A stretch of 6,602 bases of DNA from CAZTLI01 sp964614375. GTDB taxonomy: Bacteria; Chloroflexota; Anaerolineae; Aggregatilineales; Phototrophicaceae. Under the pieces are notes generated by a model, which worked only from the letters and a program-made list of their open reading frames with translations, made no database searches and was not told the DNA's origin. How positions within the stretch are numbered: the first letter of the stretch is position 1; the number at the start of each line of letters is the position of its first letter. This document shows positions 1 through 6,566 of this stretch, piece after piece. Made by a program: the position numbers and the translations under genes. The stretch is from positions 1 to 6,602 of the forward strand of contig CAZTLI010000309.1 in assembly GCA_964614375.1 (NCBI GenBank), read 5' to 3'.

Positions 1-567
1 ATTGGGGCAGATTACCAGCGACTTGCCGATATTTTAGGCTATACCAATACCCGCGAAGACCTTGAATTTGTCACTGCTGATGTTATCAACATTGACCTTA
101 ACGGCTTCCCACGAACGATTGTCATCAATCGCGGAACACGCAGTGGTGTCGATGTAGGTATGGCAGTGATTACCGATCAAGGGTTGGTCGGGCGGGTGAT
201 CAATGTTTTCGCGGATATTGCACGAGTGCAGCTCATTGTTGATGAAAACAGCTTCATTAGCGCCCGTCTGCAAACCACCCGTGCGGAAGGCAGTGTCGTC
301 GGGCAGCCCGCGGGCACATTGCTGATGTCCTTTATCCCGTTAGACGCCACCATACAAGAAGATGATGTTGTGATCACATCAGGGCTGGGCGGCAATTTAC
401 CACCAGACATTCTTATTGGCGTCGTCACCAGTGCCCGCCGTATCGAGTCCGAACTGTATCAAGAAGCAGTTGTTCGCAGTTTAATCAATTTCGATTCGCT
501 TGAAATCGTGCTTGTCATCACCAGTTTCCGCCCGGTAGACTTCTCAGTCTTCGAAACCGAAAACTAA
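1..567 (+). CDS. mreC: Rod shape-determining protein MreC, 3' part (5' end outside window)
   Basis: The reading frame is open from base 1 to the TAA at 565-567, giving 188 visible residues. MreC is a membrane-anchored, extracytoplasmic scaffold that links MreB and MreD to PBP2 in the elongasome. The visible part matches the beta-rich MreC core: a turn with RGTRSGVDVGM (fragment residues 44-54), GLVGRV (61-66), a VDENSFISARL stretch (80-90), and the family's typical VITSGLGGNLPPDILIG segment (124-140), followed by a last strand ending LVITSF. MreC proteins are usually about 270-330 residues, so the N-terminal membrane anchor and the coiled coil are missing only because the window starts inside the gene. 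An ATG at 160 is internal to the domain and should not be taken as the start. mreD follows after 13 bp. Confidence 0.95.
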   Translation: MGADYQRLADILGYTNTREDLEFVTADVINIDLNGFPRTIVINRGTRSGVDVGMAVITDQGLVGRVINVFADIARVQLIVDENSFISARLQTTRAEGSVVGQPAGTLLMSFIPLDATIQEDDVVITSGLGGNLPPDILIGVVTSARRIESELYQEAVVRSLINFDSLEIVLVITSFRPVDFSVFETEN

Positions 568-580
568 AAGTAAACCGCGT

Positions 581-1093
581 ATGTCTATTTACTTCGGCTT
601 ACCGCTTCTTGCACTCGCAGCAGCCCTGCAAGCGAGTATCATGCCCCAAATCCGTATCGCACAGGGTCAGCCAGACCTTGTATTCCTGCTCGTTTTGGCA
701 TGGTCAATTCGTGGGGAACTTGAAGACGGTGTATGGTGGGCATTCATCGGTGGCGTCTGCAAAGATTTGTTGTCCGTGAGTTTCGTCGGCACATCCACAT
801 TGGGCATGTTATTGGTTATCTTTGGGGTCAACGTGTTATCGCGGCAGGTGTTTGGTTTAGGATTTGTGCTGATTAGCGGCATCATCCTCGCAGCAACCGT
901 CGTGCAGCAGCTTGTCACAATGATTATTTTGGTGCTCAGCATCCCCAGCGTTCAACCGGGTTATTCCATTGACTTCATCGAGGGATTTCGTTATGTCATT
1001 ATCCCAACGATGTTTTATAATTTCATCTTCTTCTGGCCTATTTACTGGTTCATACGGGGAATCCAGCGACGTTATGAAAATCGTATTCGTTAG
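581..1093 (+). CDS. mreD: Rod shape-determining membrane protein MreD
   Basis: This 170-residue integral membrane protein is of normal MreD length. MreD acts with MreC in the cytoplasmic membrane to position and activate the PBP2-RodA wall synthase. I see about six hydrophobic segments (roughly residues 3-21, 31-43, 51-60, 72-86, 91-120 and 138-158) and a basic C-terminal end (RGIQRRYENRIR). Family hallmarks are GQPDLVFLLVLAWS (28-42), the acidic loop followed by WWAFIGG (52-58), KDLLS (61-65) and GTSTLG (70-75). The ATG at 581 lies 13 bp after the mreC stop. No strong Shine-Dalgarno sequence precedes it, so translation may be coupled to mreC. Identification rests on these motifs and on the position between mreC and mrdA. 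Confidence 0.93.
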   Translation: MSIYFGLPLLALAAALQASIMPQIRIAQGQPDLVFLLVLAWSIRGELEDGVWWAFIGGVCKDLLSVSFVGTSTLGMLLVIFGVNVLSRQVFGLGFVLISGIILAATVVQQLVTMIILVLSIPSVQPGYSIDFIEGFRYVIIPTMFYNFIFFWPIYWFIRGIQRRYENRIR

Positions 1094-1113
1094 CAGAGAG
1101 TGAATCCCATTTT

Positions 1114-3426
1114 ATGAAGAGCAAGAATCGCATCCTCCCTTTCCAAGGTTGGCGGCTCACGTTCTTTCAAGCTGTGATGTTTGCCGTATTCCTCATCTTT
1201 TCAATCCGGCTTTATGAATTCCAGATTGTGCGGCAGGACGATTTTCAAGCACGGGCAGACGAAAATCGGTTTAATGAACTCCCAATTGCCGCGCCGCGAG
1301 GTATTATTATAGACCGCTATGGTCGGTCCCTGGCGATAAATGTACCTGCCTATAACGTCACTATCACACCGGCCCTGCTGCCGACTGACCCGGACGCCGA
1401 ATTGCAAATTTTCAATCGTATCTCCGCGCTAACAGGTATCCCGCCAACCGCAGCGATTGCACGGGCTTCAAATAGCAATATTCGCAGTATTGAAGAACTC
1501 GTGCTTGAGGGACAGGGAATTGCCCCGTTTCGCCCGGTCATTGTCGCGCAGGATATTGACTTTCATGTCATGCTGCAAATTAATGAAGAATTGATCACCA
1601 TGCCGGGTGTGGCGATACAAGTCATATCGGTGCGCGAATATCCAACCGCTGACCTTACCGCCCATATCATCGGCTACTTAGTGCCAATTCCAGCCGAAGA
1701 CGCCCAGGAACTGATTGAACAGGGTTATAATCCGGCGTTTGACCGAATCGGTTGGGAAGGCATAGAGCGATTTTTAGAGACACGACTTGCAGGCGTGCGC
1801 GGTGTCATCCGCCGCGAGATTGATGTTGCAGGCGAAACGATCAACATATTAGAAGAAGTTCCACCTACACCCGGTCTGAGTGTGCGTTTAACGATTGATA
1901 CTGAATTACAGGAAGCGGCAACCAATGCCCTGCGAAATCGGATTGCACTGGTCAATTCCAACGCGGGTCGCGTCGAAACGCAGCAAGGTGTGGTCATTGC
2001 GATGAACCCACAAACGGGCGAAATTCTCGCGATGGTGAGTTATCCCAGCTATGACAATTCGCGGTTCGCACGCACTATCGACGTTGAATATTATCTCGAC
2101 ATCATTGAAGACCCGCTGCGCCCACTCGTTAACAGCGCCATAAAGAGCTTGTATCCACCCGGTTCAGTCTGGAAACTGATTACGGCGGCGGGTGTCCTCG
2201 AAGAGAATGTCATCGCCCCACAAACACAATTATTTGATGGCGGCGAGTTATTTCTGGAAAATCGCTATGCCCCCAATGACCCTGCCGCACGCCAACGGTT
2301 TGTCTGCTGGCTGCCGGGAGGTCACAATCTTGTCAATATGATTCAAGGTATCGCATGGAGTTGTGACATTTACTTCTATCAAATCGGCGGCGGTAACCCG
2401 GCGGTGTCGCCACAAACCTTACGCAACGGAGGTCTGGGTATCACCGACCTGTTTCGATATGCGACTGCCGTTGGCATCGGCTCGGAATTGGGCGTCGAGC
2501 TGCCATTTGAGAATCCCGGACGAATGCCCGACCCGGATTGGAAGCGGCGTGTTTATGGCGAATCGTGGTCTACCGGAGACACCTATAACGCAGCATTCGG
2601 TCAAGGGTATGTCACCGTTACACCACTGCAACTTCTCGCTTCGACTGCCGCGTTGATTAATGGTGGCACGCTCTATCAACCAACCGTCATACGTGAGTTA
2701 ACTGATGCAGAAGGGCAAGTGGTGCTCCCGTTCCAGCCGCATGTCATGCGAACGGTGAATCTGGAAAATGCCGAAGCCGACGGGACACTCACGCTGCTGT
2801 TGATTGAAGATATGATCATGAGAGGCCCCGACAGCCTCGCCTGCACCTGTGAGCCAGATAGTGAATGGTACAATCCGGTACGTTGTGGAAACCCGGAAGA
2901 CTATCGTGGAACAGTCGATATAGACCCTGATCCATTTACCGAAGACAGGCGCCCCTATCGCGTCCATATCCCATTAAATTACGCCTTTAATGGCGGTGTT
3001 TGTGAGCCTTTGCGCTTTCAAACCAGTTTGCGCCCCTATACACCGGCATTCATCAGCACGCCTAGCCTTGAACTTGTGCGCGAGGGGATGCGCGCAGCGG
3101 TCACGATTGAAGGTGGTACAGCAAATTCGGCGAATTTGCCCTATGTGGCTGTGGGCGGCAAAACGGGCACAGCGGAATATTGTGATGATATTGCACGACC
3201 ACTCGGACTCTGTGTGCCGGGTAACTGGCCTTCTCATGCGTGGTTTCTGGCTTATGCGCCCCATGAAGACCCGGAAATTATCATTATCGCGTTTGTCTAT
3301 AATGGTGGTGAAGGCTCTCAGGTAGCCTTACCGATTGTTGTGGAGACGATGGAGGCCTATTTCCGTTTACGAAACGAGCGCGGCGAAGCAGACCGCACCA
3401 TCACACCGCCAACAGGTGGAGAATAA
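1114..3426 (+). CDS. mrdA: Penicillin-binding protein 2, elongasome transpeptidase, with enlarged C-terminal domain
   Basis: This is a class B PBP that cross-links peptidoglycan during lateral wall growth together with RodA, MreC and MreD. It has a short cytoplasmic N-terminus, one membrane anchor (about residues 14-34), and a pedestal/dimerisation domain starting at PRGIIIDRYGRSLA (61-74). The transpeptidase domain carries SVWK (nucleophile Ser351, Lys354), SCD (416-418, the SxD form typical of PBP2) and KTGTAE (683-688). FVCW (396-399) just before the SCD motif also fits PBP2. At 770 residues it is well over 100 longer than E. coli PBP2. Most of the excess lies between SCD and KTG, around residues 565-650, where Cys577, Cys579, Cys591 and Cys630 occur in a Pro/Asp-rich stretch. 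The ATG is 20 bp after the mreD stop, with a weak GAGAG at 1096-1100. A monofunctional division PBP (FtsI) is less likely because of the mre context. Confidence 0.95.
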   Translation: MKSKNRILPFQGWRLTFFQAVMFAVFLIFSIRLYEFQIVRQDDFQARADENRFNELPIAAPRGIIIDRYGRSLAINVPAYNVTITPALLPTDPDAELQIFNRISALTGIPPTAAIARASNSNIRSIEELVLEGQGIAPFRPVIVAQDIDFHVMLQINEELITMPGVAIQVISVREYPTADLTAHIIGYLVPIPAEDAQELIEQGYNPAFDRIGWEGIERFLETRLAGVRGVIRREIDVAGETINILEEVPPTPGLSVRLTIDTELQEAATNALRNRIALVNSNAGRVETQQGVVIAMNPQTGEILAMVSYPSYDNSRFARTIDVEYYLDIIEDPLRPLVNSAIKSLYPPGSVWKLITAAGVLEENVIAPQTQLFDGGELFLENRYAPNDPAARQRFVCWLPGGHNLVNMIQGIAWSCDIYFYQIGGGNPAVSPQTLRNGGLGITDLFRYATAVGIGSELGVELPFENPGRMPDPDWKRRVYGESWSTGDTYNAAFGQGYVTVTPLQLLASTAALINGGTLYQPTVIRELTDAEGQVVLPFQPHVMRTVNLENAEADGTLTLLLIEDMIMRGPDSLACTCEPDSEWYNPVRCGNPEDYRGTVDIDPDPFTEDRRPYRVHIPLNYAFNGGVCEPLRFQTSLRPYTPAFISTPSLELVREGMRAAVTIEGGTANSANLPYVAVGGKTGTAEYCDDIARPLGLCVPGNWPSHAWFLAYAPHEDPEIIIIAFVYNGGEGSQVALPIVVETMEAYFRLRNERGEADRTITPPTGGE
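3415..3421 (+). promoter_or_regulatory. Ribosome binding site for the GTG-started membrane gene, inside the mrdA 3' end
   Basis: GGTGGAG lies 8 nt before the GTG at 3430 and overlaps the last codons of mrdA. It supports the GTG as the real start and suggests translational coupling, because the two genes are separated by only 3 bp (TCT). Confidence 0.6.
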
Positions 3427-3429
3427 TCT

Positions 3430-4530
3430 GTGTGGATTTTCGATACAGAGCGTGATCGCCTCCTAAAAGATTGGTTACCACTCCTAACCTGTGGTCTGGT
3501 GGCCTGGTCGGCGTTCATCATCATTGGTCAAACCCCCATCGTGCGGGCATCTGGACTGGCACTCGTGATTGTTGGCGTCGCCGCCGCGATGCGCTGGCTC
3601 GGCGCAGTATTGGCCTTCGCGGGTGGATTGGCACTTGCATTTAGTCCAGCATTCTGGTCGCAAACTGGGGGCGGCGATGCGGGTCCCGCGACCATTGTAA
3701 TTGCGCTGATCGCAGCGAGTATTTTCACTGCCGTTGTCATCGTGGCAAGTAAGCGTATTGATATTGCATTCGCGGCGGGTGTGGTGATTTTCGTGGTATT
3801 GTTCTGGAGTCAGGTCGGCACACCCAGAAGTCTGCGATTGACCAGTTTACTTACAGCGTGGCTGCTTTATTTGATTGGCGATATACTGCTGCGGAGTAAT
3901 CCCCGTCCAGAAGAGCGCCAACCCGAACCCCCAACACGCCGTTATACCTTTGGCATGTTATTGTTATTCTGTGTCGGCGTCTTGAATGACCCGCTATTTA
4001 CATTGCTCGGCCCGGCCATCATTATTACGTTACTGGTCTCACATGCGAGAATGTATCTCATCTATTGGGTGATTTTGCTCGGCATTATTGGCTTCGGTAT
4101 CATGAGCATCGGGGCTAATTTTCTAAATCCCGCGGCGCCGCTGTTGATTTTGGATTTATGGCGTGATCCCGATAGGTGGATCGAAATTCTCGCCCTTGTG
4201 ATTGACCAGTTCACTATCTGGGGTGTGATACTAGGCATCATTGGATTAGTCCGCCTGTCCCGATGGTATCCACCGTTGGGGACAGTCTCCATGATTGCAT
4301 ACGCAGCCTATGTGGTGTTCGGTCTCATTTATATCGGGGGTGACCGTGCCGTATTACTCCTACCATTATTGATGATTCAGGTCATTTGGATGACGTATGC
4401 GGCCTATACATTTGGTCAGTGGATCGAAAAATCTGTCCATGCCCAGGGGCACATCGTTCGGTGGGTTACATCAGCGGTGTATATGTTATTACCACTCGCG
4501 CTGCTCTGGCAGCTTAGTAGCAGCCTATAG
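3430..4530 (+). CDS. Multi-pass integral membrane protein of unknown function between mrdA and minC
   Basis: I do not recognise this 366-residue protein with confidence. It is very hydrophobic, with about 12 likely membrane segments (roughly residues 15-33, 39-55, 58-75, 86-106, 110-127, 136-154, 172-188, 191-204, 208-228, 251-274, 284-303, 306-328, plus a last one at 344-362). A proline- and charge-rich loop (155-171, NPRPEERQPEPP) divides it into two halves. The second half has the look of the C-terminal part of GT-C type glycosyltransferases or DUF2723-like proteins: a DQF followed by a Gly-rich helix (259-273), then GGDRAVLLLPLL (303-314). However, no acidic catalytic motif typical of GT-C enzymes is visible after the first helix, so this is only a weak hint. 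It starts at GTG 3 bp after mrdA and shares its transcript, so a role in envelope growth is a reasonable inference. It is not RodA/FtsW: I find none of that family's motifs. Confidence 0.85.
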   Translation: MWIFDTERDRLLKDWLPLLTCGLVAWSAFIIIGQTPIVRASGLALVIVGVAAAMRWLGAVLAFAGGLALAFSPAFWSQTGGGDAGPATIVIALIAASIFTAVVIVASKRIDIAFAAGVVIFVVLFWSQVGTPRSLRLTSLLTAWLLYLIGDILLRSNPRPEERQPEPPTRRYTFGMLLLFCVGVLNDPLFTLLGPAIIITLLVSHARMYLIYWVILLGIIGFGIMSIGANFLNPAAPLLILDLWRDPDRWIEILALVIDQFTIWGVILGIIGLVRLSRWYPPLGTVSMIAYAAYVVFGLIYIGGDRAVLLLPLLMIQVIWMTYAAYTFGQWIEKSVHAQGHIVRWVTSAVYMLLPLALLWQLSSSL

Positions 4531-4620
4531 CGCCGATTAAAAAAAACGTTATAGTTATAATTGTCTATTAATCGTGTTGACCTTTCATGACACGATAGTT
4601 CTGGATATGGATACAACCGG
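4531..4620 (+). promoter_or_regulatory. AT-rich gap before minC with a candidate promoter (-10 TATAAT at 4556-4561)
   Basis: This is the only intergenic gap above 20 bp in the window. It contains an A8 tract (4539-4546) and a perfect -10 hexamer TATAAT at 4556-4561. No good -35 box lies 16-18 bp upstream (CCGATT or neighbours), so any sigma70-type promoter would depend on the AT-rich upstream region. A start near 4568 would leave a leader of about 50 nt that carries the 4571-4596 dyad. I infer a secondary promoter for minCDE; the hexamer could also be chance in AT-rich DNA. Confidence 0.35.
4571..4596. repeat. Inverted repeat ATCGTGT-N12-ACACGAT upstream of minC
   Basis: ATCGTGT at 4571-4577 is the exact reverse complement of ACACGAT at 4590-4596, and two further G-T pairs could extend the stem in RNA, leaving a loop of about 8 nt. 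It sits 24 bp before the minC start. No T-run follows, so it is not a Rho-independent terminator. It could be an operator half-site pair or a 5'-UTR hairpin. The match is seen directly; any function is inference. Confidence 0.45.
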
Positions 4621-5331
4621 ATGGATGATCACATCATAGCCATCAAAGGCATCAAAGATGGTTTGCTGGTTCACATCAATCCAATTGAGGAGTGGAATAC
4701 CATTACAGTGGAACTGGCAGCGCGCATTGACGAGCGAATTAGTTTTTTCGCGGGCGCGTTTGTTACCGCAGATTTCGGGGAACGCCCTGTCACCAAGTCG
4801 GAAATGTTGTCATTAAAAGCCCTGCTCGAACGACGGAACCTAACCCTTAATGTGGTGCTGAGCGCAAGTCGAACGACATTAGATTCAGCCGAAGCATTGG
4901 ATATACGCACAACATCCGGCAACATGATTGCAGGGCGCGACACCGAATACGAATCGGCACGCGATGGTGGACCGGAAGATGTCCCTTTTGACCCGGAAGA
5001 AGAGGGGACAATAGGGAAATTGGTACGTCGCACCTTAAGGTCTGGACGCACGATTCATAGTCACGGACACGTTGTGGTCTATGGGGATGTGAATCCCGGT
5101 GCAGAAATTGTTGCTACAGGCGATATTATCGTCTGGGGACGCTTACGGGGACGGGTTCACGCCGGCGCAGAGGGCGACGAATCAGCCATCATCTGCGCGC
5201 TTGATATGGCACCGGGACAATTGCGAATCGCAGGCTATATTGCAACATCACCCGACGACAAAAATCATCAGGCGCAGCCGGAAGTTGCATTCATCCGCAA
5301 CCACCAACTCGTGGTGGAAGCGTGGCGTTAA
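4621..5331 (+). CDS. minC: Septum site-determining protein MinC
   Basis: This 236-residue protein is a typical MinC: an FtsZ polymerisation inhibitor recruited to the membrane by MinD. The N-terminal FtsZ-inhibiting domain spans about residues 1-100 (IKGIKDGLLVHI near the start, then a long helix region with SLKALLERRNLTL). An acidic linker follows at about 101-135 (DVPFDPEEEGTIG at its end). The C-terminal beta-helix domain, which dimerises and binds MinD, is unmistakable: RSGRTIHSHGHVVVYGDVNPGA (142-161), ATGDIIVWGRLRG (165-177), HAGAEGD (180-186) and PGQLRIAGYIA (198-208). The ATG at 4621 is the only sensible start, because the frame closes at a TGA at 4588-4590 with no other start codon between. 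No clear Shine-Dalgarno sequence precedes it. minD begins 24 bp after its stop. Confidence 0.95.
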   Translation: MDDHIIAIKGIKDGLLVHINPIEEWNTITVELAARIDERISFFAGAFVTADFGERPVTKSEMLSLKALLERRNLTLNVVLSASRTTLDSAEALDIRTTSGNMIAGRDTEYESARDGGPEDVPFDPEEEGTIGKLVRRTLRSGRTIHSHGHVVVYGDVNPGAEIVATGDIIVWGRLRGRVHAGAEGDESAIICALDMAPGQLRIAGYIATSPDDKNHQAQPEVAFIRNHQLVVEAWR

Positions 5332-5337
5332 CTCAAC

Positions 5338-5346
5338 AGGAAAGGA
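5338..5346 (+). promoter_or_regulatory. Ribosome binding site of minD
   Basis: AGGAAAGGA lies 9 nt before the ATG at 5356, the strongest Shine-Dalgarno sequence in the window. It fixes the minD start and excludes the out-of-frame ATG at 5346. The contrast with minC, which lacks a clear site, suggests higher MinD than MinC synthesis from the shared message (inference). Confidence 0.65.
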
Positions 5347-5355
5347 TGCCGAGTT

Positions 5356-6156
5356 ATGGCGGCACGAGTCATTACTATCACGTCCGGTAAAGGGGGCGTG
5401 GGTAAAACAACAACAACGGCAAATCTTGGTGTTGCCCTGGCACGCCTGAATCGAAAAGTAGTCGTCATTGATGCCGATATTGGCCTACGCAACCTGGATG
5501 TGGTCATGGGGCTGGAAAATCGCATTGTCTATGATTTGGTAGATGTTGTCGAAGGCAAGTGCCGCCTGCGACAGGCGATGATTAAACACAAAATGCTGCC
5601 CGAACTCTATCTTATCCCAGCGGCACAAACGCGCGATAAAACCGCCATTAGTCCAGCGGATATGATCCAAATCACCAATAAATTGCGTCAAGAATTTGAC
5701 TTTATCTTGATTGACTCGCCAGCGGGTATCGAGCGGGGTTACCGTAATGCCATCGCACCAGCCGATGAAGTCCTGATTGTCACCAACCCGGAAGTATCTG
5801 CCGTGCGCGATGCAGACCGTATCATTGGTCTCCTCGAAGCGGAAAATAAAGGGCCAGGACAATTAATTCTGAACCGCCTCAAAACAGAGATGGTGCGGAA
5901 AGGCGAAATGCTCTCGGCTGATGACGTGACGGATATTCTAGCGATCAAAATCATTGGGATTGTACCCGAAGACGAAGCCGTCATCACCGCGTCAAACAGC
6001 GGCGTGCCTATCACTATGAACGAAAATTCGCGGGCAGGCGCTGCATTTATGGATATTGCCCGTCGCATTATGGGCGAACGCATCCCGCTTACACAACCTG
6101 CTTCATCTGGCGGTTTTTTTCAGCGTATCGCCAGATTGTTTGGTGGTAATGGATAA
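5356..6156 (+). CDS. minD: Septum site-determining ATPase MinD
   Basis: This 266-residue ParA/MinD-type ATPase is of standard family length. Bound to ATP it dimerises on the membrane and recruits MinC; MinE stimulates ATP hydrolysis and release. The deviant Walker A motif SGKGGVGKTT spans residues 10-19, with signature Lys12 and P-loop Lys17. The switch I region DADIGLRNLD is at 39-48 (Asp41), and the Walker B/switch II motif DSPAGIE at 120-126. The C-terminal amphipathic membrane-targeting helix is clear: GGFFQRIARLFGG (252-264). All catalytic residues are present. A DADIGLRNLD motif together with a C-terminal targeting helix separates it from ParA and from flagellar FlhG relatives. It is flanked by minC (24 bp gap) and minE (17 bp gap). 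The targeting helix begins at a T7 run (6114-6120). Confidence 0.97.
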   Translation: MAARVITITSGKGGVGKTTTTANLGVALARLNRKVVVIDADIGLRNLDVVMGLENRIVYDLVDVVEGKCRLRQAMIKHKMLPELYLIPAAQTRDKTAISPADMIQITNKLRQEFDFILIDSPAGIERGYRNAIAPADEVLIVTNPEVSAVRDADRIIGLLEAENKGPGQLILNRLKTEMVRKGEMLSADDVTDILAIKIIGIVPEDEAVITASNSGVPITMNENSRAGAAFMDIARRIMGERIPLTQPASSGGFFQRIARLFGGNG

Positions 6157-6159
6157 ATT

Positions 6160-6164
6160 AAGGG
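6160..6164 (+). promoter_or_regulatory. Ribosome binding site of minE
   Basis: AAGGG in the short minD-minE gap lies 9 nt before the ATG at 6174. It supports this start, which also gives the expected MinE N-terminal membrane-binding sequence. Confidence 0.55.
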
Positions 6165-6173
6165 TAGAACCTC

Positions 6174-6566
6174 ATGGCTGGTTTTTTTGACCGAATGTTA
6201 GGTCGAGGATCGAAAGGCAGCAGTAGTACCGCCAAAGAGCGATTGCAATTTGTCCTTGTCCATGATCGCATCAACCTTCCACCCGAACGCTTGCGGCAGA
6301 TGAAGGAAGAAATCATGGCGGTCATTTCTAAGTACGTCGCTATAGATAAAGACAACGTAGAGGTGGCATTACAACAACGTGATCGCGACAAAAATATGCT
6401 CATCGCCGAAATCCCGGTCACCAAACAATCGCTAGAAGTCTCTGATGTAGACGAAAACGATGACCTTTCCACTTCATTGACACCCGAGACACTCCAAACA
6501 GATGTCATTGACGATGAGACAGACGAAACCCTTGTCCATCGACCAGATGATGAAGACCTGCTTTAG
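6174..6566 (+). CDS. minE: Cell division topological specificity factor MinE, with acidic C-terminal extension
   Basis: MinE activates MinD ATPase and thereby restricts MinCD to places away from mid-cell. The order of parts is as expected: a membrane-binding N-terminus (MAGFFDRMLGRG, 1-12), the MinD-contact region (TAKERLQFVLVHDR, 19-32), LPPERLRQMKEEIMAVISKYV (35-55), and the beta-strand dimer domain (VEVALQQ at 62-68, MLIAEIPV at 75-82). The family core ends near residue 84 and most MinE proteins are about 85-100 residues long. Here a further 46 residues follow, of which 17 are Asp or Glu and only one is Arg (R123). The tail looks disordered. The frame is intact through the TAG at 6564-6566, with no sign of a fused domain. 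The start codon is followed by a T7 run that encodes Phe4-Phe5. Confidence 0.94.
   Translation: MAGFFDRMLGRGSKGSSSTAKERLQFVLVHDRINLPPERLRQMKEEIMAVISKYVAIDKDNVEVALQQRDRDKNMLIAEIPVTKQSLEVSDVDENDDLSTSLTPETLQTDVIDDETDETLVHRPDDEDLL

Noticed and set aside
160..567. A short independent gene starting at the ATG at 160.
   Set aside because: The same frame is open to base 1 and encodes continuous MreC sequence upstream of this ATG, so it is an internal methionine of a gene cut by the window edge.
2990..3325. Open frame of 111 codons on the + strand in another frame of mrdA.
   Set aside because: It overlaps the PBP2 KTG region, whose frame is fixed by conserved motifs; composition looks like an out-of-frame reading.
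4500..4546. Possible terminator after the membrane gene: GCTGCT (4500-4505) pairs with AGCAGC (4519-4524), followed by an A8 tract.
   Set aside because: The stem is inside coding sequence, the loop is 13 nt, and the tract after it is A rather than T on the + strand, so it lacks the form of a Rho-independent terminator.
4577..4611. TTGACC at 4577-4582 as a -35 box with TATGGA (4606-4611) or GATAGT (4594-4599) as -10.
   Set aside because: Spacings of 23 and 11 bp are outside the workable range and both -10 candidates are poor. The TTGACC also overlaps the dyad arm.
4671..5051. Long open frame of 126 codons on the - strand inside minC.
   Set aside because: It lies fully opposite a gene with clear MinC domains, shows no recognisable domain, and is rich in Ser/Arg as expected of a shadow frame.
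5485..5862. Open frame of 125 codons on the - strand inside minD.
   Set aside because: It is antisense to the conserved ATPase core, with no plausible start context or family motif.
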